Shown here piece by piece: positions 21,844 to 32,840 of a stretch of 64,000 nt of DNA. The notes under the pieces were generated by a model. The model had not been told where the DNA came from and did not search any database. It saw only the letters and a program-made list of their open reading frames with translations. Position 1 is the stretch's first letter. Each line of letters starts with the position of its first letter. The DNA comes from Cladochytrium replicatum. Taxonomy: Eukaryota > Chytridiomycota > Chytridiomycetes > Cladochytriales > Cladochytriaceae. The stretch is from positions 186,001-250,000 of the forward strand of contig JAHLKD010000064.1 of assembly GCA_025526935.1 (NCBI GenBank), in the 5' to 3' direction. The position numbers and the translations under genes are program-made.

Positions 21844-23379
21844 ATGCCAAAGTCGTCCCTCCAAGGCGATGATCGTCCTCGCCCGCCCTCCCCGCCAGTG
21901 CTGCCTATCGAGATTGTCGATGCTATCCTGCTGCTGCTCGCCTCCTTCGCTAACAGGCCCCTCCTCGCTTTCAGGCTCTCGTCTTTCCTAAACCGCCGTC
22001 ACGTCGCTTCCAATCTCGTCGGTCTCATCATCTCGATGGATGAAGCCAGCGCCCGCGGAATCGTTGCACCACTGCAGCTGCACTTCGAGTCCTTGGCTGC
22101 TAACCGTCGCCTCTCACCCTGCACGTACTCCGCCCAAGCTCTGCACCGCGCCAGCGAAAATGGTTACATACACATCCTCGATTGGTGGAGATCCAGTGGC
22201 CTGGAGCTGCTCTACGCCGAGGACGCCGTCGACTTGGCCTGTCGTGGTGGCCACCTCAATGTCTTGCGATGGTGGGCTTCAAGTGGTCTGCAATTACGCT
22301 GGTCTCATCGGGCTTTCGACTGGGCCAGTATGAACGACCACGTCGATGTGCTGGACTGGTTGCAAAGTAACACTCTCGCTGATGCCGTCTGGACACAAGA
22401 CGCAATGGACTGGGCAAGTAAGAATGGCCACGTTCAAGTTTTAGACTGGTGGCACCGGAGCGGGCTCGAACTCAAGTGGACGGCAAGGGCCGTGGGCTGG
22501 GCCAGTAACAACGGTCACCTCCACGTTCTCGACTGGTGGCTCGCTTCCGGCCTCGAGATCCGCTATACCCACCGTGCCTTGGACTGGGCCAGCCACACTG
22601 GCAACCTGCAAATCCTTGAATGGTGGAAATCCAGCGGTCTTTCCCTCAGATGGAGCGACGATGCCATTGACTGGGCCAGCAAGAGCGCGCACATACCCGT
22701 CCTCGACTGGTGGCGTGATCTCCACCTCTGCAGCTCGCTCCCTCTGAAATGGACAAACCGCGCATTAGACTGGGCCAGCCACAACAACCACATCTCAGTC
22801 CTCAACTGGTGGCGAACTTCAGGACTCGAACTCAAGTATCACGACGACGCCCTCGATTGGGCGAGCAAGAACGGCCACCTAGCTGTTCTCCGATGGTGGA
22901 AATGCTCTTCCCTGCAGCTCCGGTATTCGCACCGCGCGATCGACTGGGCGTCCACCCACGGCCACACTGATGTCCTCGAATGGTGGTTTGCCCACAGCAA
23001 CGCACAGCTCGTCTACTCTCCCCGCGCCATCGACTGGGCGAGCAACAACGGCCACGTAGAGGTGCTCGATTGGTGGCTGGCGCACCGAAACCGTCTCGAG
23101 CTTCTATATACCCACGACGCGATGGACTGGGCGAGCCATAATGGATCCGTAGCGATCCTCGACTGGTGGAAACGAAGCGGGCTCGAGTTGAGATGGACGC
23201 ACAGGGCCATGGACTGGGCGAGCCACAATGGACACGTCCAGGTGCTGGAGTGGTGGAGGTCGCAGAGCGGCGATTGCGAGCTTAGGTATACCAACGAAGC
23301 GACGGAGTGGGCGGCGAAGAACGGCCACGCAGATGTTGTGGATTGGTGGAGAGCGAGTGGGATCTTTGAAATGGAGTGA
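21844..23379 (+). CDS. Large ankyrin-like repeat protein with D-W-A-S-x-N-G-H units
   Basis: An intronless frame of 511 residues starts at the ATG at 21844. The open frame extends upstream but without signs of coding. Residues 15-50 (L-P-I-E-I-V-D-A-I-L) resemble an F-box-type start. From about 90 to the end there are some thirteen regular units of 32 to 36 residues with consensus L-R-W-T-H-R-A-x-D-W-A-S-x-N-G-H-V-x-V-L-D-W-W-x-x-S-G-L-E. The regularity and near-identical codons suggest recent internal duplication. It is the larger paralogue of the gene at 8448-9788. A protein-binding solenoid, perhaps a ubiquitin-ligase adaptor, is inferred. Confidence 0.9.
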   Translation: MPKSSLQGDDRPRPPSPPVLPIEIVDAILLLLASFANRPLLAFRLSSFLNRRHVASNLVGLIISMDEASARGIVAPLQLHFESLAANRRLSPCTYSAQALHRASENGYIHILDWWRSSGLELLYAEDAVDLACRGGHLNVLRWWASSGLQLRWSHRAFDWASMNDHVDVLDWLQSNTLADAVWTQDAMDWASKNGHVQVLDWWHRSGLELKWTARAVGWASNNGHLHVLDWWLASGLEIRYTHRALDWASHTGNLQILEWWKSSGLSLRWSDDAIDWASKSAHIPVLDWWRDLHLCSSLPLKWTNRALDWASHNNHISVLNWWRTSGLELKYHDDALDWASKNGHLAVLRWWKCSSLQLRYSHRAIDWASTHGHTDVLEWWFAHSNAQLVYSPRAIDWASNNGHVEVLDWWLAHRNRLELLYTHDAMDWASHNGSVAILDWWKRSGLELRWTHRAMDWASHNGHVQVLEWWRSQSGDCELRYTNEATEWAAKNGHADVVDWWRASGIFEME

Positions 23380-24086
23380 AGTTGACCTGAAAGTGGAGAG
23401 TTGGTTATGAAGGAAGCAGTGGGAAGCGAAAATTGGATTCGGTGCAGACTATGCGAGGATCAAAGACGCCGACGATTGTAATCTTCTTTTACAGTGAGGG
23501 ACCGTGTGCTTTTCGTTGGAGACATCTTTCTGCTATGACGGTGTGCAGATAATGGGTTTTAGTCCTTGGACTCTTTCGTGGTACTCTGTACGTTTATGGG
23601 GTAGAAATTTTTTTGTCGCTTTGTCCAGCTTTTGCTGCAACTGGTCCCTTTTTTTTCTTGTGCGCTATGAGACGGGCGAGTTCCTTTCTTTGTTCGCTAA
23701 TCTAGAGTGTTTCTTGCTACTTCGATTATGGAATTGTTCTGAGCGAAAAGTTTTTATGCTGAAGTGAAGACAGTTCAAAGTTTCAACCCTCGATAATGAA
23801 GGATGACTTTGTTCCTATCGCAATTCCAGGAATCCAACTGCGCTGTGACAAAGCCGTTTTGAAGATGAGAGTTGGAACAACTGCACTGACATGGCACATA
23901 TCGCAGATTGAATCGTTATTCACAGGGTACTGAAGTACTTTCAACCCCAAAAAAGAAATGGTCAAAACCAGTTGACACATGCAACCAAAAAGGCAAAGAC
24001 CAAACAAGATGTGTACAATATATAAAGGTTACAAAAATGGCATATCCGTTTGCAAAGCGTGGGCAAAAGGAAAAAAACGGAAGCCA
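23380..24086. other. Intergenic stretch between convergent genes
   Basis: About 700 nt holding the 3' flanks of the repeat protein gene (plus) and the polyamine fusion gene (minus). T-rich runs occur near 23640-23760. I see no further gene. Confidence 0.5.
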
Positions 24087-25827
24087 TCACTGCAAACTGG
24101 ATGAAGCTTGTGTATCATTGTCATTTAGTTCTTCCTCTTCGTCTTCTGGGACACCGCCAGCTTTCTCTGCCATCCAGAACACACTTCGTCCGCCGTAGCT
24201 GGGTACATACTCTGTCCACTTTGACAACCCGATGAGCCCGGCTTTGGTCCACGTCTTCTCAGCGGCGTTCAAGAAGCCCTTGTAGTCCTCGTGGTCCGTG
24301 TTCATCTGCTGAGTGACCTTTCCACCAGGGACGAGCACGCGGTTGACTTGTTCGTAGAACGACGGGGTGTACAGAACGCGGGCGGCCTCGGCGGACGGGT
24401 CGGTGCAGTCGATGATGACGACGTCCGCGGAGTGCGAGGGGAGGTTGACGAGATGGTCTGGGGCGGAAGCGTGGTGCCATTGCACGCGGGGATCCGTGAA
24501 AGAGTTTGAAGAGCCCGCGGGGGCGAAGAAACGCTGGGTTGTCTTGGGGACGAGCGGGTCGATGTCGACGATCGAGATTGTCAGGTTTGGAAGCCTTGAT
24601 GCGTACGCATCGAGAAGGTACGAAGCGATCCAGCCGTCGCCGCCTCCGATCAGTTGTATGTGGAACGGCGATTGCTGGCCGGCTTGCGGCAACGCAGCTG
24701 GCGCCGAGTCAAGGACCGGGAGGAGAGCGGGGTCGACCATGTTTCTTGTGTAGATGTGGTTGTCGGACTCGCAGAACTGCACGACTCGGTCGAGGAGCAT
24801 GCAGCGTCCAAAGCTCGCGGAGTCGACGACTTCGACGCGCTGGAACTTTGAGCGTTCGTCGAAAAGGATGGTGGTGTTCCGGAGGAGGTAACAGTCGTCG
24901 TCGATGTCGTCGCCGTTGACGCAAATGTCGGCAAGGGAGTTGCCGTAGATGTCCTTGCCGCGGGGGAAGGTGAGGTCGCGCGGGTCGGTGGAGCGGACTG
25001 GAGGGGGAGCGGGAGGGAGAGTACCAGATCCTGACGGCTGGTTCATTCCAGGTTGGTTGTAAGGGACTATATAAGAAAGTCAATTGTGTCAGTAAAACAT
25101 CACCCAACCCCCGTTCTTCAAAACGAAGCTTACATTCGTCGAGATCTTCGTCCTCGTCATCCTCGTCGTCATCCTCATCCTCCTCAGCAGCGAGGCGTTC
25201 CGGCGTCAGAGGACGCTTTCCGCGGAAAGAATGGCGGTTGACACCACGTTCAACCAAAGTCTTCTTTACACTCTCAGGACGCAAGAAGCGCTCAAACATG
25301 TGCACAATCCTTGCTGGCTTGCCGAGACCGCAGGTGTACACATCGATTGCGACGAAGCGGTGCTCTGGCCAAGTATGTATGGAGACGTGCGATTCCGCCA
25401 GCAGGAAGACTGCAGTCACACCTCCGTTCTCGAATTTGTGATACGTGCTGCCGAGAAGCGACATACCGGCAGCCTTGATAGCACCTTTGATTTTGGCAAA
25501 GGAGGGGTCGTCCTCAAGAGTGGCGAGTGCTAGAGAGTTGACGCCAAACATGTCAACGACATAGTGTTTCCCTGTTGGGGGGTGTAGACTTCCAGAGGCA
25601 GAGTTTTGTGGAGAGGGGTTGTGGGCTAGTGATGACGGAGAGAGCGAGAAGGAAGAGTTTGAGTAGAGGGCGAAGAGAGCGAATGCGTTGATGATGAAAA
25701 GCAGGACAAGTAGCTGCCGTGGTCTGCGCTGGTGGAGGATCATTCCGAACGAGGATTTCCACGACGGACTGGAGAGAGAAGGGAGCGACTTGGCGTAGAC
25801 GGGCAGAGTTGAGAGTTGTGGTGCCAT
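24087..25827 (-). CDS. Membrane-anchored S-adenosylmethionine decarboxylase-spermidine synthase fusion
   Basis: Exons 25827-25134 and 25066-24087 give 557 residues. Residues 39-54 are a hydrophobic anchor preceded by Q-R-R-P-R. Residues 87-185 are a bacterial-type (SpeD/SpeH) decarboxylase. E145-S146 is the expected self-cleavage site that makes the pyruvoyl group; H151 and C166 fall at +5 and +20 from the serine, as in the Thermotoga enzyme (S63, H68, C83). An acidic linker (about 214-231) leads to a spermidine synthase domain with G-G-G-D-G at 372-376 and D-C-T-D-P at 451-455. The polyamine-pocket Y-x-E is Y-T-R, so synthase activity is less certain. The fusion could turn SAM plus putrescine into spermidine. 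Fungi normally use a different, eukaryotic-type decarboxylase. Confidence 0.9.
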
Positions 25828-26469
25828 AATTGATACGATATGATTCGCTCCGGGGTGTACCAGCAGCACTTAAGAGGGTAGCGCTACAAAGACAAATTTT
25901 GTTTGTGTTGCGGTAAAGGAAGGGTGCCAAGAATATTATATTTGAATTTACTAAAATTTGTTTTTTGTTTTTGGGGGTTGCGGGCTGCGGCAGGGCGTGA
26001 GGCACGACCAGTGGACGGCGAGCAAGGGTGCCAAGCATATCAATACAATATACAATAGTGGGCTACAATTGAACAGTGGTAGTAGCGTAGCAGTGGTAGT
26101 ATCAGCACTGCTTCTAGCGCGATCCAGCGTGTCTATCTGGCCAGGCAGTGCCCGTTTCAACTTCAGACATAAAATATTGGCTTGTGTGCCTGTGTGCTTG
26201 TGTAGTTCTCCCCGGAAGTTTCCCTGGAACGTTGTACCCCTTCCTGCCCGACACATCTACAAATGGAACCTGATCACCCGTTGGCGATCCCCCCAACCAA
26301 TCATCGTGCAGAGATAAATTTAGCTCCTGATGAAATCAGCAAATTTTGTGTGCCGCAACCCAAAGCCGCTGTTCTCGGATTCTCAAAAGTCTCAGGAAGC
26401 TCTCACGGAAAGCTGAAGGAACATTTTTTGGAGCTGTAGCTGTAGCTGTAGCATTCTTCATCCGTCAGC
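25828..26469. promoter_or_regulatory. Shared intergenic region of the divergent polyamine-domain pair
   Basis: About 640 nt between two ATGs facing away from each other. It contains A/T-rich patches near 25930-25975 and 26040-26060 and no coding frame with recognisable features. A bidirectional promoter is inferred from geometry alone. Confidence 0.5.
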
Positions 26470-29452
26470 ATGCTACAGATTGCTCTGAAGGCAGTCGTGC
26501 GCCGCTCATTCCTCCTTGTCCTTGCTCTCGTCACTCTCGTCACGGTTTCGCTCTCCTTGCGAGCATACTCCCAGTCTGACTTGCAATCCGAGCCCACATC
26601 TGTACAGCCTATTCTCAACCACAATGCTGCTCAACACCACCAACCGCCGCCTCCGACACAACCAAGTCCAGTTCGGGCCGCCGCTGCCGTTCGTGTGAGC
26701 CCTGCAGTCCAGCAGCAAAGTCCAGAATCGAAACACCGAACCGACGATAAACTTCCTCACTTCCTTGCTTCGGGATCAGCTGCCTTCGACACTACAATCC
26801 ACGAGACAAAGTTTTCTCTGGTCCAGTCGGATTCGTCATCTCCGTACGGGATATGCCTAATGACTGCGTCGCCTCCGTCTGCGTCTCCGACGCTCCGTTC
26901 GTGCGCCAACGACGAGCCAATCAACGCCCAAACCCTTGTGCATCCCGCCATGCTTCTACACCCCTTCCCGCGCCGTACCCTCGTGCTCGGCTTTCCCGAA
27001 GGTTCCGTATCCAAAGAACTCCTACGACACTTTACTCTCTCCTCGATCTCATGGCTCCCGTGGAGCTCTGCAGAGTCTGTAGGACAGACGGATAATACGG
27101 GACGCCCGTGGAAAGAATTCGAAAAGATCGCCTCGCGCTTTTCCGCCCCCTACATTAAAGCATCAGGCGAGCACACGGACTATGACGATCTGCTTGACCG
27201 GCTATCCGTCCCCGAAGCCGCTTCAACGTCCTCGTACCTCAGCGCGTCTACTACCGCGACCTTTGATGTAATCTTCATCGACAACGATGCCGTTCAGTTC
27301 CTCCCGCTTGCAAAATCCAAGCTTCGTGCCGGCGGGATTATCGCTATTCCGGGAGGACCCGCAACTTTTTCGTCCAACGGCTTCAAGCTCAATATTGAGA
27401 ATTCCGACTCTCCCGTTCTTGGAGTCGACAATGCACACCACGCAATTTTCTCGACGCTCGTTGCAAGCTTCAAACACGTCCACACCGCTGCTGCCTTCAG
27501 GCCTTCAAAGTCAGAGCTATGGACATACCATTACGCAACAGACTCGGATGCACTTCCCAACCCCACCATGGTGAGTTTTTGAAACATGATTCACATTAAA
27601 TGTATTAATCTTCCGGTATCAGCTCCACCCTCAACTGGTCGACATCTGGATTGGACGCCGCATTACTGGAGACTTGTCGCAATACGATGGCATCACCCAC
27701 GCAAATGCGTTCAGCATCCCCGCATGGCTTCGAGCAGAACTCAAGCACTCGACCTATGTTGGCACCGCCAAGGCTGCGTCCAACCCCGCATCGAATGCGC
27801 AGGCTCCCGCCCGTTCGCACAAAGACGACGACGATGACGACGGTGAAGATAACGAAGAGTACTCCGTGCGGATGTTCGGTCAGACAGTGCTTGCCACGCC
27901 TGACGACATCGTGTACGAACCATTCACGCACCTTGTACCGGACGATCTTCCAGCAATCACTCCTCTCGGCGGCAGCTTCTTCAGCTACGACTTTTTTGGA
28001 TGTTCCCCATCCAAACTCTTGAATGCGACGCTCTTGGAAGAAGCGCTTCGTCAAGGGCTGACTTTTGCTCATGCTTCGGGCATTCACATCTCTCGCAACG
28101 AATATGCGTCCCTTGCGAACGTGACTCTGCTCACGCCTGACGATCTCGAGCCGGAGGATGACGGTGACGAGACTGGTTGGGATCGCGGCCGTCTTGGCGA
28201 GAACGCTCACTTCAACGGCGCTCGTCTGCCCAACGGAGCATTAGGGCGAAAGCCAGCGAAACATCCAGCTGTCTTTTTGACTGCATCGTTTGACGGAGGA
28301 GTCCTGACCGTCGCCGCCTTCCCTTCATTCCGATACCTTGCCGTGGACGCCATGAACGTCAATGCGTGGGTCGCCATCGACGAGGCAGTTGGGTACATGG
28401 GAGACGTTGCGGACTCGTCCAAGACCACCGGAGCGATGCGACGACGTGGTGCAAACATTGAAGGGGGGCGTTTGTTCGATGATGTTGAAGATGGCGACGA
28501 CGAGGACGAAAACGCCCATTCCAACGATAGGGACACTTTCGAGGAGGACAGACTCGACGACCTTCTGGAGTCCAAGTCGGCAGACCACGCCCGTCTCCAA
28601 CGCGTTTCGCCCAAGGACGCCTCTCACAAAGAGCTGAAGCGACTGTGGCGTCTTCTCGTCGACACCTCCACGCATTCCTCCCCCGCGTCCACACGCTTCG
28701 TGCACAGCGCAGCATACACCTTCACGGGAACGTACTGGACTCACCCTCTGATCGCTGCCCGCAGAGAAGGCGCGACCGCCGGCACCGGACAGTTCGCCAC
28801 AGGCCTGATCAAGCAAGGCGAGCCCGTCTTTACCGGCTACATCGAAGAGTCCCTCCGCGCCGGCTCGCTCGAGCTCGTCCGGATCCCGACATGGAAGTCC
28901 GAGTTCCTCGGCCACATGTCCGAGATGGTCGAAGTCGACGTGTACGTCGCCCCCATGCTCTACGAGACCGACGTGTCGTTCTACACTAACCACGGCTGCG
29001 ACCCGACGGTCTGGTACGGCGGCAACCACGACCACGCCGCAGTGAACACGCTCCATGTGCAGCATGCGGACGGGTACACGCCCGAAACGCTCGCGCATTA
29101 CGGGCCCTATGACATCATGACGGCACGGAAGGACATGAACGAGGGCGATGAGGTGACATATGACTATGCTACCGTCGACGCTGACGGGCCTGGTTCAGAC
29201 TTTGTGTGTGGTTGCGGGTCGCCGATCTGCAGACATAAAGTCACGCACAAAGACTGGGACACGCACCCGGAGCTCGTGGAGCGGTACGGGATCGAGCATT
29301 TCATGCCGCATATTTCAAAGCTCATTCGAGGGAAAGAGAGGAGAGGGAACAGAGCTGGGTTGGAGAAGCGGGGTGCAGTTGAGGGAGGCTTTGTAAGGGC
29401 TGCATTCAGGCGCAGAGCGGTGAAAGCCAAGGGTAAAAAGAGGAGGAGCTGA
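26470..29452 (+). CDS. Membrane-anchored SET-domain protein with degenerate spermidine synthase and SAM decarboxylase domains
   Basis: Exons 26470-27570 and 27623-29452 give 976 residues. Residues 13-30 form an anchor after V-V-R-R. Residues 100-350 resemble a spermidine synthase (Y-G-I-C-L-M, L-V-H-P-A-M-L-L-H-P-F-P) but the glycine loop is L-G-F-P-E-G. After an acidic run (435-446), residues 482-625 match the decarboxylase of the neighbour (S-Y-D-F-F-G, then A-V-F-L-T-A-S ... F-R-Y-L-A-V-D), but the cleavage Glu-Ser, His and Cys are gone. A SET domain follows at about 752-884, with G-T-G-Q-F-A, N-H-G-C-D-P (823-828) and T-Y-D-Y (879-882), then a post-SET C-x-C-x4-C (896, 898, 903). It is probably a lysine methyltransferase; substrate unknown. 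Confidence 0.88.
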
Positions 29453-30121
29453 GTGGGGCACACTGGGATTTTGTACATATATTGGTCGAGTCTCTTCAAC
29501 ATCAGCGTTCGGGACAATTCGCCATGGATTAGGGAGTTTTCTTTTTGGCTTTTGATTCACTTTTGGTTCAATACAAGATCACACCAAAACCTGCATTAAA
29601 TGGCTGCTATTGGAACAACACCTACCCATCATTTATTGTTCTCGGTTCTGACTAGAGCAAGCAACAGTCCTGTTTTCGCCGATGTCTCTGACTGTGTCGC
29701 TCAGATGTCTTCCCACCACCCAAGTTGCTGAAGTCGGATCACTTTCAGTCTTTTATCAAATCTGAAAGTCATACACTTTTTTGGGCAAAACAATCTGCGA
29801 CACCTAATCCTCGCACCATAATGAACCGATTCTTTCCACAGTAGAAGCCGGAACCCACTCAAGTGGATTGAACGTGTGGGCACGCACCAACCTTCTTTGA
29901 AGTTTGCGACAAGCATTTGGACTAATCTTTTGCAACTCCTCCATTTTCATAGCAGATGCCAACTACTATTCTGCGAACTTGCTTCAGCTTGATCACCAGC
30001 TTTTGTGAACCAATAGAGTGTCCTATGCAAATTCTTTCCAATTCCTTCCCTAAATTCATAAATTATGGCTAAGATTAACATTTGTAGTTCCCTTATATGC
30101 AGCTTTTCTACGTTTTTATGT
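29453..30121. other. Intergenic stretch between convergent genes
   Basis: About 670 nt, the 3' flanks of the SET-domain gene and the pterin dehydratase gene. Only short frames without domain features. Confidence 0.5.
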
Positions 30122-30533
30122 CTACTTCTCAAAACCCTCGGTGATTCCGTTAATAAATTCAGCCAGCTCGACGTCTTTAGAGCTGAGGCCGTTGCAGTCG
30201 TGAGTGGTGAGGGTAACGGTAACAGAATTGTAAACATTGAACCACCTAAAACGGTGGGAATCAGCAAATGGTGGGGCGGATGTGTAAAAGGATTTCGTAC
30301 TCTGGGTGATGATCCATCTTTTCCGCTTTGATAGCAACACGGGTCATGAACCCAAATGCCTCCCCGAAGTCTTTAAAGACGAGCTTGCGTGAGATTGCGT
30401 CGCGTGAGTAGTCGTGTGCCCAGCCCTTTTTCGCCAACGATTGCAGGGCAGCATTCTTCTGTTGTCCGGAGAGCGCACCGCTCACATTCACAGATGTGGA
30501 AAATCTTGCGATTCCGCGGGAGATGGAAAGCAT
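30122..30533 (-). CDS. Pterin-4-alpha-carbinolamine dehydratase
   Basis: Exons 30533-30301 and 30245-30122 give 118 residues; an earlier in-frame ATG at 30545 would add four. The junction restores K-M-D-H-H-P-E-W-F-N-V-Y, the family signature, and the end holds [11 protein letters not shown]. The histidines of these motifs form the dehydratase site. The enzyme recycles 4a-hydroxytetrahydrobiopterin made by aromatic amino acid hydroxylases, and related proteins act as protein cofactors. The N-terminus ([10 protein letters not shown]) is basic and Ser-rich, so mitochondrial import is possible. Confidence 0.93.
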
Positions 30534-30839
30534 ACGCAACGACATACACTTTTTTTTTGATGATGCACTCAATTGCAAGTGTGGTGGGAGCGGCACAGAG
30601 ATAACGCGTACTTCCATTCTTTCGGTCCATTTTTTTACCTTTTCCTTTACACAGAACAAAAGCAAATGGAAAACCAAGAGCACACCAGCGAGTTTTGTCA
30701 GACTGGTAGACTGGTGTCATAACTTTTGACTTAAGCTTAATTACTCTCACATAGAGATCACAAATACTCCCACATAGACAAAACAAATCAATAAACCAAT
30801 GAATGGATGAACCAATGAGAAATCCGCCCAAATAGTGAG

Positions 30840-32840
30840 TTATGCAATCACTCCTTCAAAATCGCAATATACTTGTCCGCCTGTCGAGCAGACGATGCAG
30901 TGGCCAAACTTTACCCAACTTTTGCCACGAACATCTCTTTTAAGAAGATCGCAAACTGCCACCTTGTGATCATCGCCTCCATCCACACACTGAACCATCC
31001 AGCTGCATTCCGCAATTTGATCGCCTTCATTCTCACTGACCAGTCCAGTAAACCAGCCTCCGTGCACCGTTCCCGAGACCCAAACCATGCGACGGGACTC
31101 ACTCATAAAGCGACCGTGGGTATGTTTGAGAGAATTTGCAAGCTCCGCCATAGACAAGAACTCCTGCTTGCTGTTCTTGCTCATATCTTCAGAAATTGAC
31201 GCTTCGATATATTCCCACTGTGTCCCGACCAGCTTCTCATACTTTTCATCTGACGTTGAATCAATAACGTTCGTCACTTTAACTTCCAGTTGGGAGATCT
31301 GCAGTAACCAGGACTTAACATGAATGCCGACTCCCCGATCATATTTCAGAATTTGCATGACATGCTCTTTCCCCCAAAATGCTCTGACTTCGGCGCCGAT
31401 ATCAGGAACCGCAGATTCGCCGATAGAACTACCAGGTACCAGACCACTCGTGAAGAAAACAGGCCTCTGCGATAGCTGTTCGTTTGCGGCATTTAGAAAC
31501 GTGATCCAAGCTTCCGTTCGTGACATCTGACTGCCCAACTTAATCTCCAAACCAAACATGTTGGCCAGAGAATAGAAATCATCGGAAATGCAGGAAGTGC
31601 GACATTCCAGCAACAGTGTTACATCCATTTGTGGAAACGCGTTGAATATGGCCAATCTTGCATTACGATAAATGTAACTTGCTCGAGAGAGAGAATTGTT
31701 GGAGCGATCGCCATCCGCACGTTCCTTGAAGATTGATCCAATCTCCCCCACAAGCCTCTGGACGAGGAGATTGAATAATGGCGATTCCCCCGTAGGCGTG
31801 TCGACCAGTACTTCGTGGGCAAGAGCAATTTCTTGCAAAGTCTTCCCACGGAAGTAATCTTCTAAGGCTTTTGGTGAAGGGTCTTCATTGTCTTTGGCTA
31901 TAAACGCCACAACATTATCACTCGCAATCTTGTGGCCATTCCAACACTGAAAAATTCCCGCTATGTACATCCAGAAGCTCAGAATTCCGGACCTCCATCC
32001 TCCTACAAGAGCTGATCCTGAATGACGGTTGGAATAGAGTTCAAACACATCAAGCGCGACCTTCTGATCCCGCACAAAAGGCTTCGAACCTGCTTCGTTG
32101 TACATGCCAATGACTCGCCAATTGAAGGAATCGCAGATAGTTCCCGATTTCACCAGATTCATATACTGGACGCCTCCCGCGTTGACGATCTCCTGGAAAT
32201 TCCTGACAGCGACAGTGCCTTCTGTGACCACGCACTCATCCCTCGTGAGCATAAGCAGAAGCTCCAAGGTATGCAGAGTGAAATGTTCAATAATTCTACA
32301 CATTCCCTGAGCTTACGAGAGAATGAGTCGATTGTATCCACTTGGACGAATATCTTTGAACTTACCAAGTACACCGGTGATGTGACTAATGGCGATAGAA
32401 TGATCCACTCTGGCCTTGACAGACTCGTAGACGCTGGTCAGGACGTTGATGATATCCACCGCCTTCTCAATGCCAGACCAAGATCGATCGAAAACATATT
32501 TGCTCCAGATGGACGACACATCGAGGATCGCCAGACGCAAAAGCTTTTTTTGTACCTCTTCGGACAGGTAGTTCTGCTCGCGAAGCACCAAGATACCCGT
32601 GCCATTCGGTAGATCATCCAAGGTCCACCGGACATACTGATCGAGGTCCTTAGTGATCACAAAGTTCACCGAATCGGCAACAACACCAAGTCCGATGGGT
32701 TTAAAGATGACTTCAGAAAGAATCAGTCTCGGAGCACCGTCTTTAAGGGCAGTCCACACGTCACTCCAGCACCGCTTCGGCATGTATCCATGGAGAACTG
32801 CAGTAGCAAACCCGTTTGGACTCTCGGATGCGTGCTGCAT
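30840..32840 (-). CDS. Orphan 648-residue protein
   Basis: Exons 32840-32366 and 32311-30840 join in phase across a 54-nt intron (GTAAGT..TAAG); of the candidate acceptors tested, only this one keeps the frame open. The protein has no signal peptide, membrane segment or low-complexity tract. Composition is that of a globular protein, with several Trp/Cys-containing blocks near the C-terminus (S-W-L-L, G-G-W-F-T-G, A-E-C-S-W-M, V-K-F-G-H-C-I-V-C-S). I do not recognise a domain. A distant relation to fungal HET-type proteins is possible but I cannot show it. Confidence 0.75.

Noticed and set aside
24367-24919. Arg-rich plus-strand frames opposite the polyamine fusion
   Set aside because: Shadows of a GC-rich coding region; no conserved motif.
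28325-29098. 257-residue minus-strand frame opposite the SET domain
   Set aside because: Shadow frame; the plus-strand frame has clear SET motifs.
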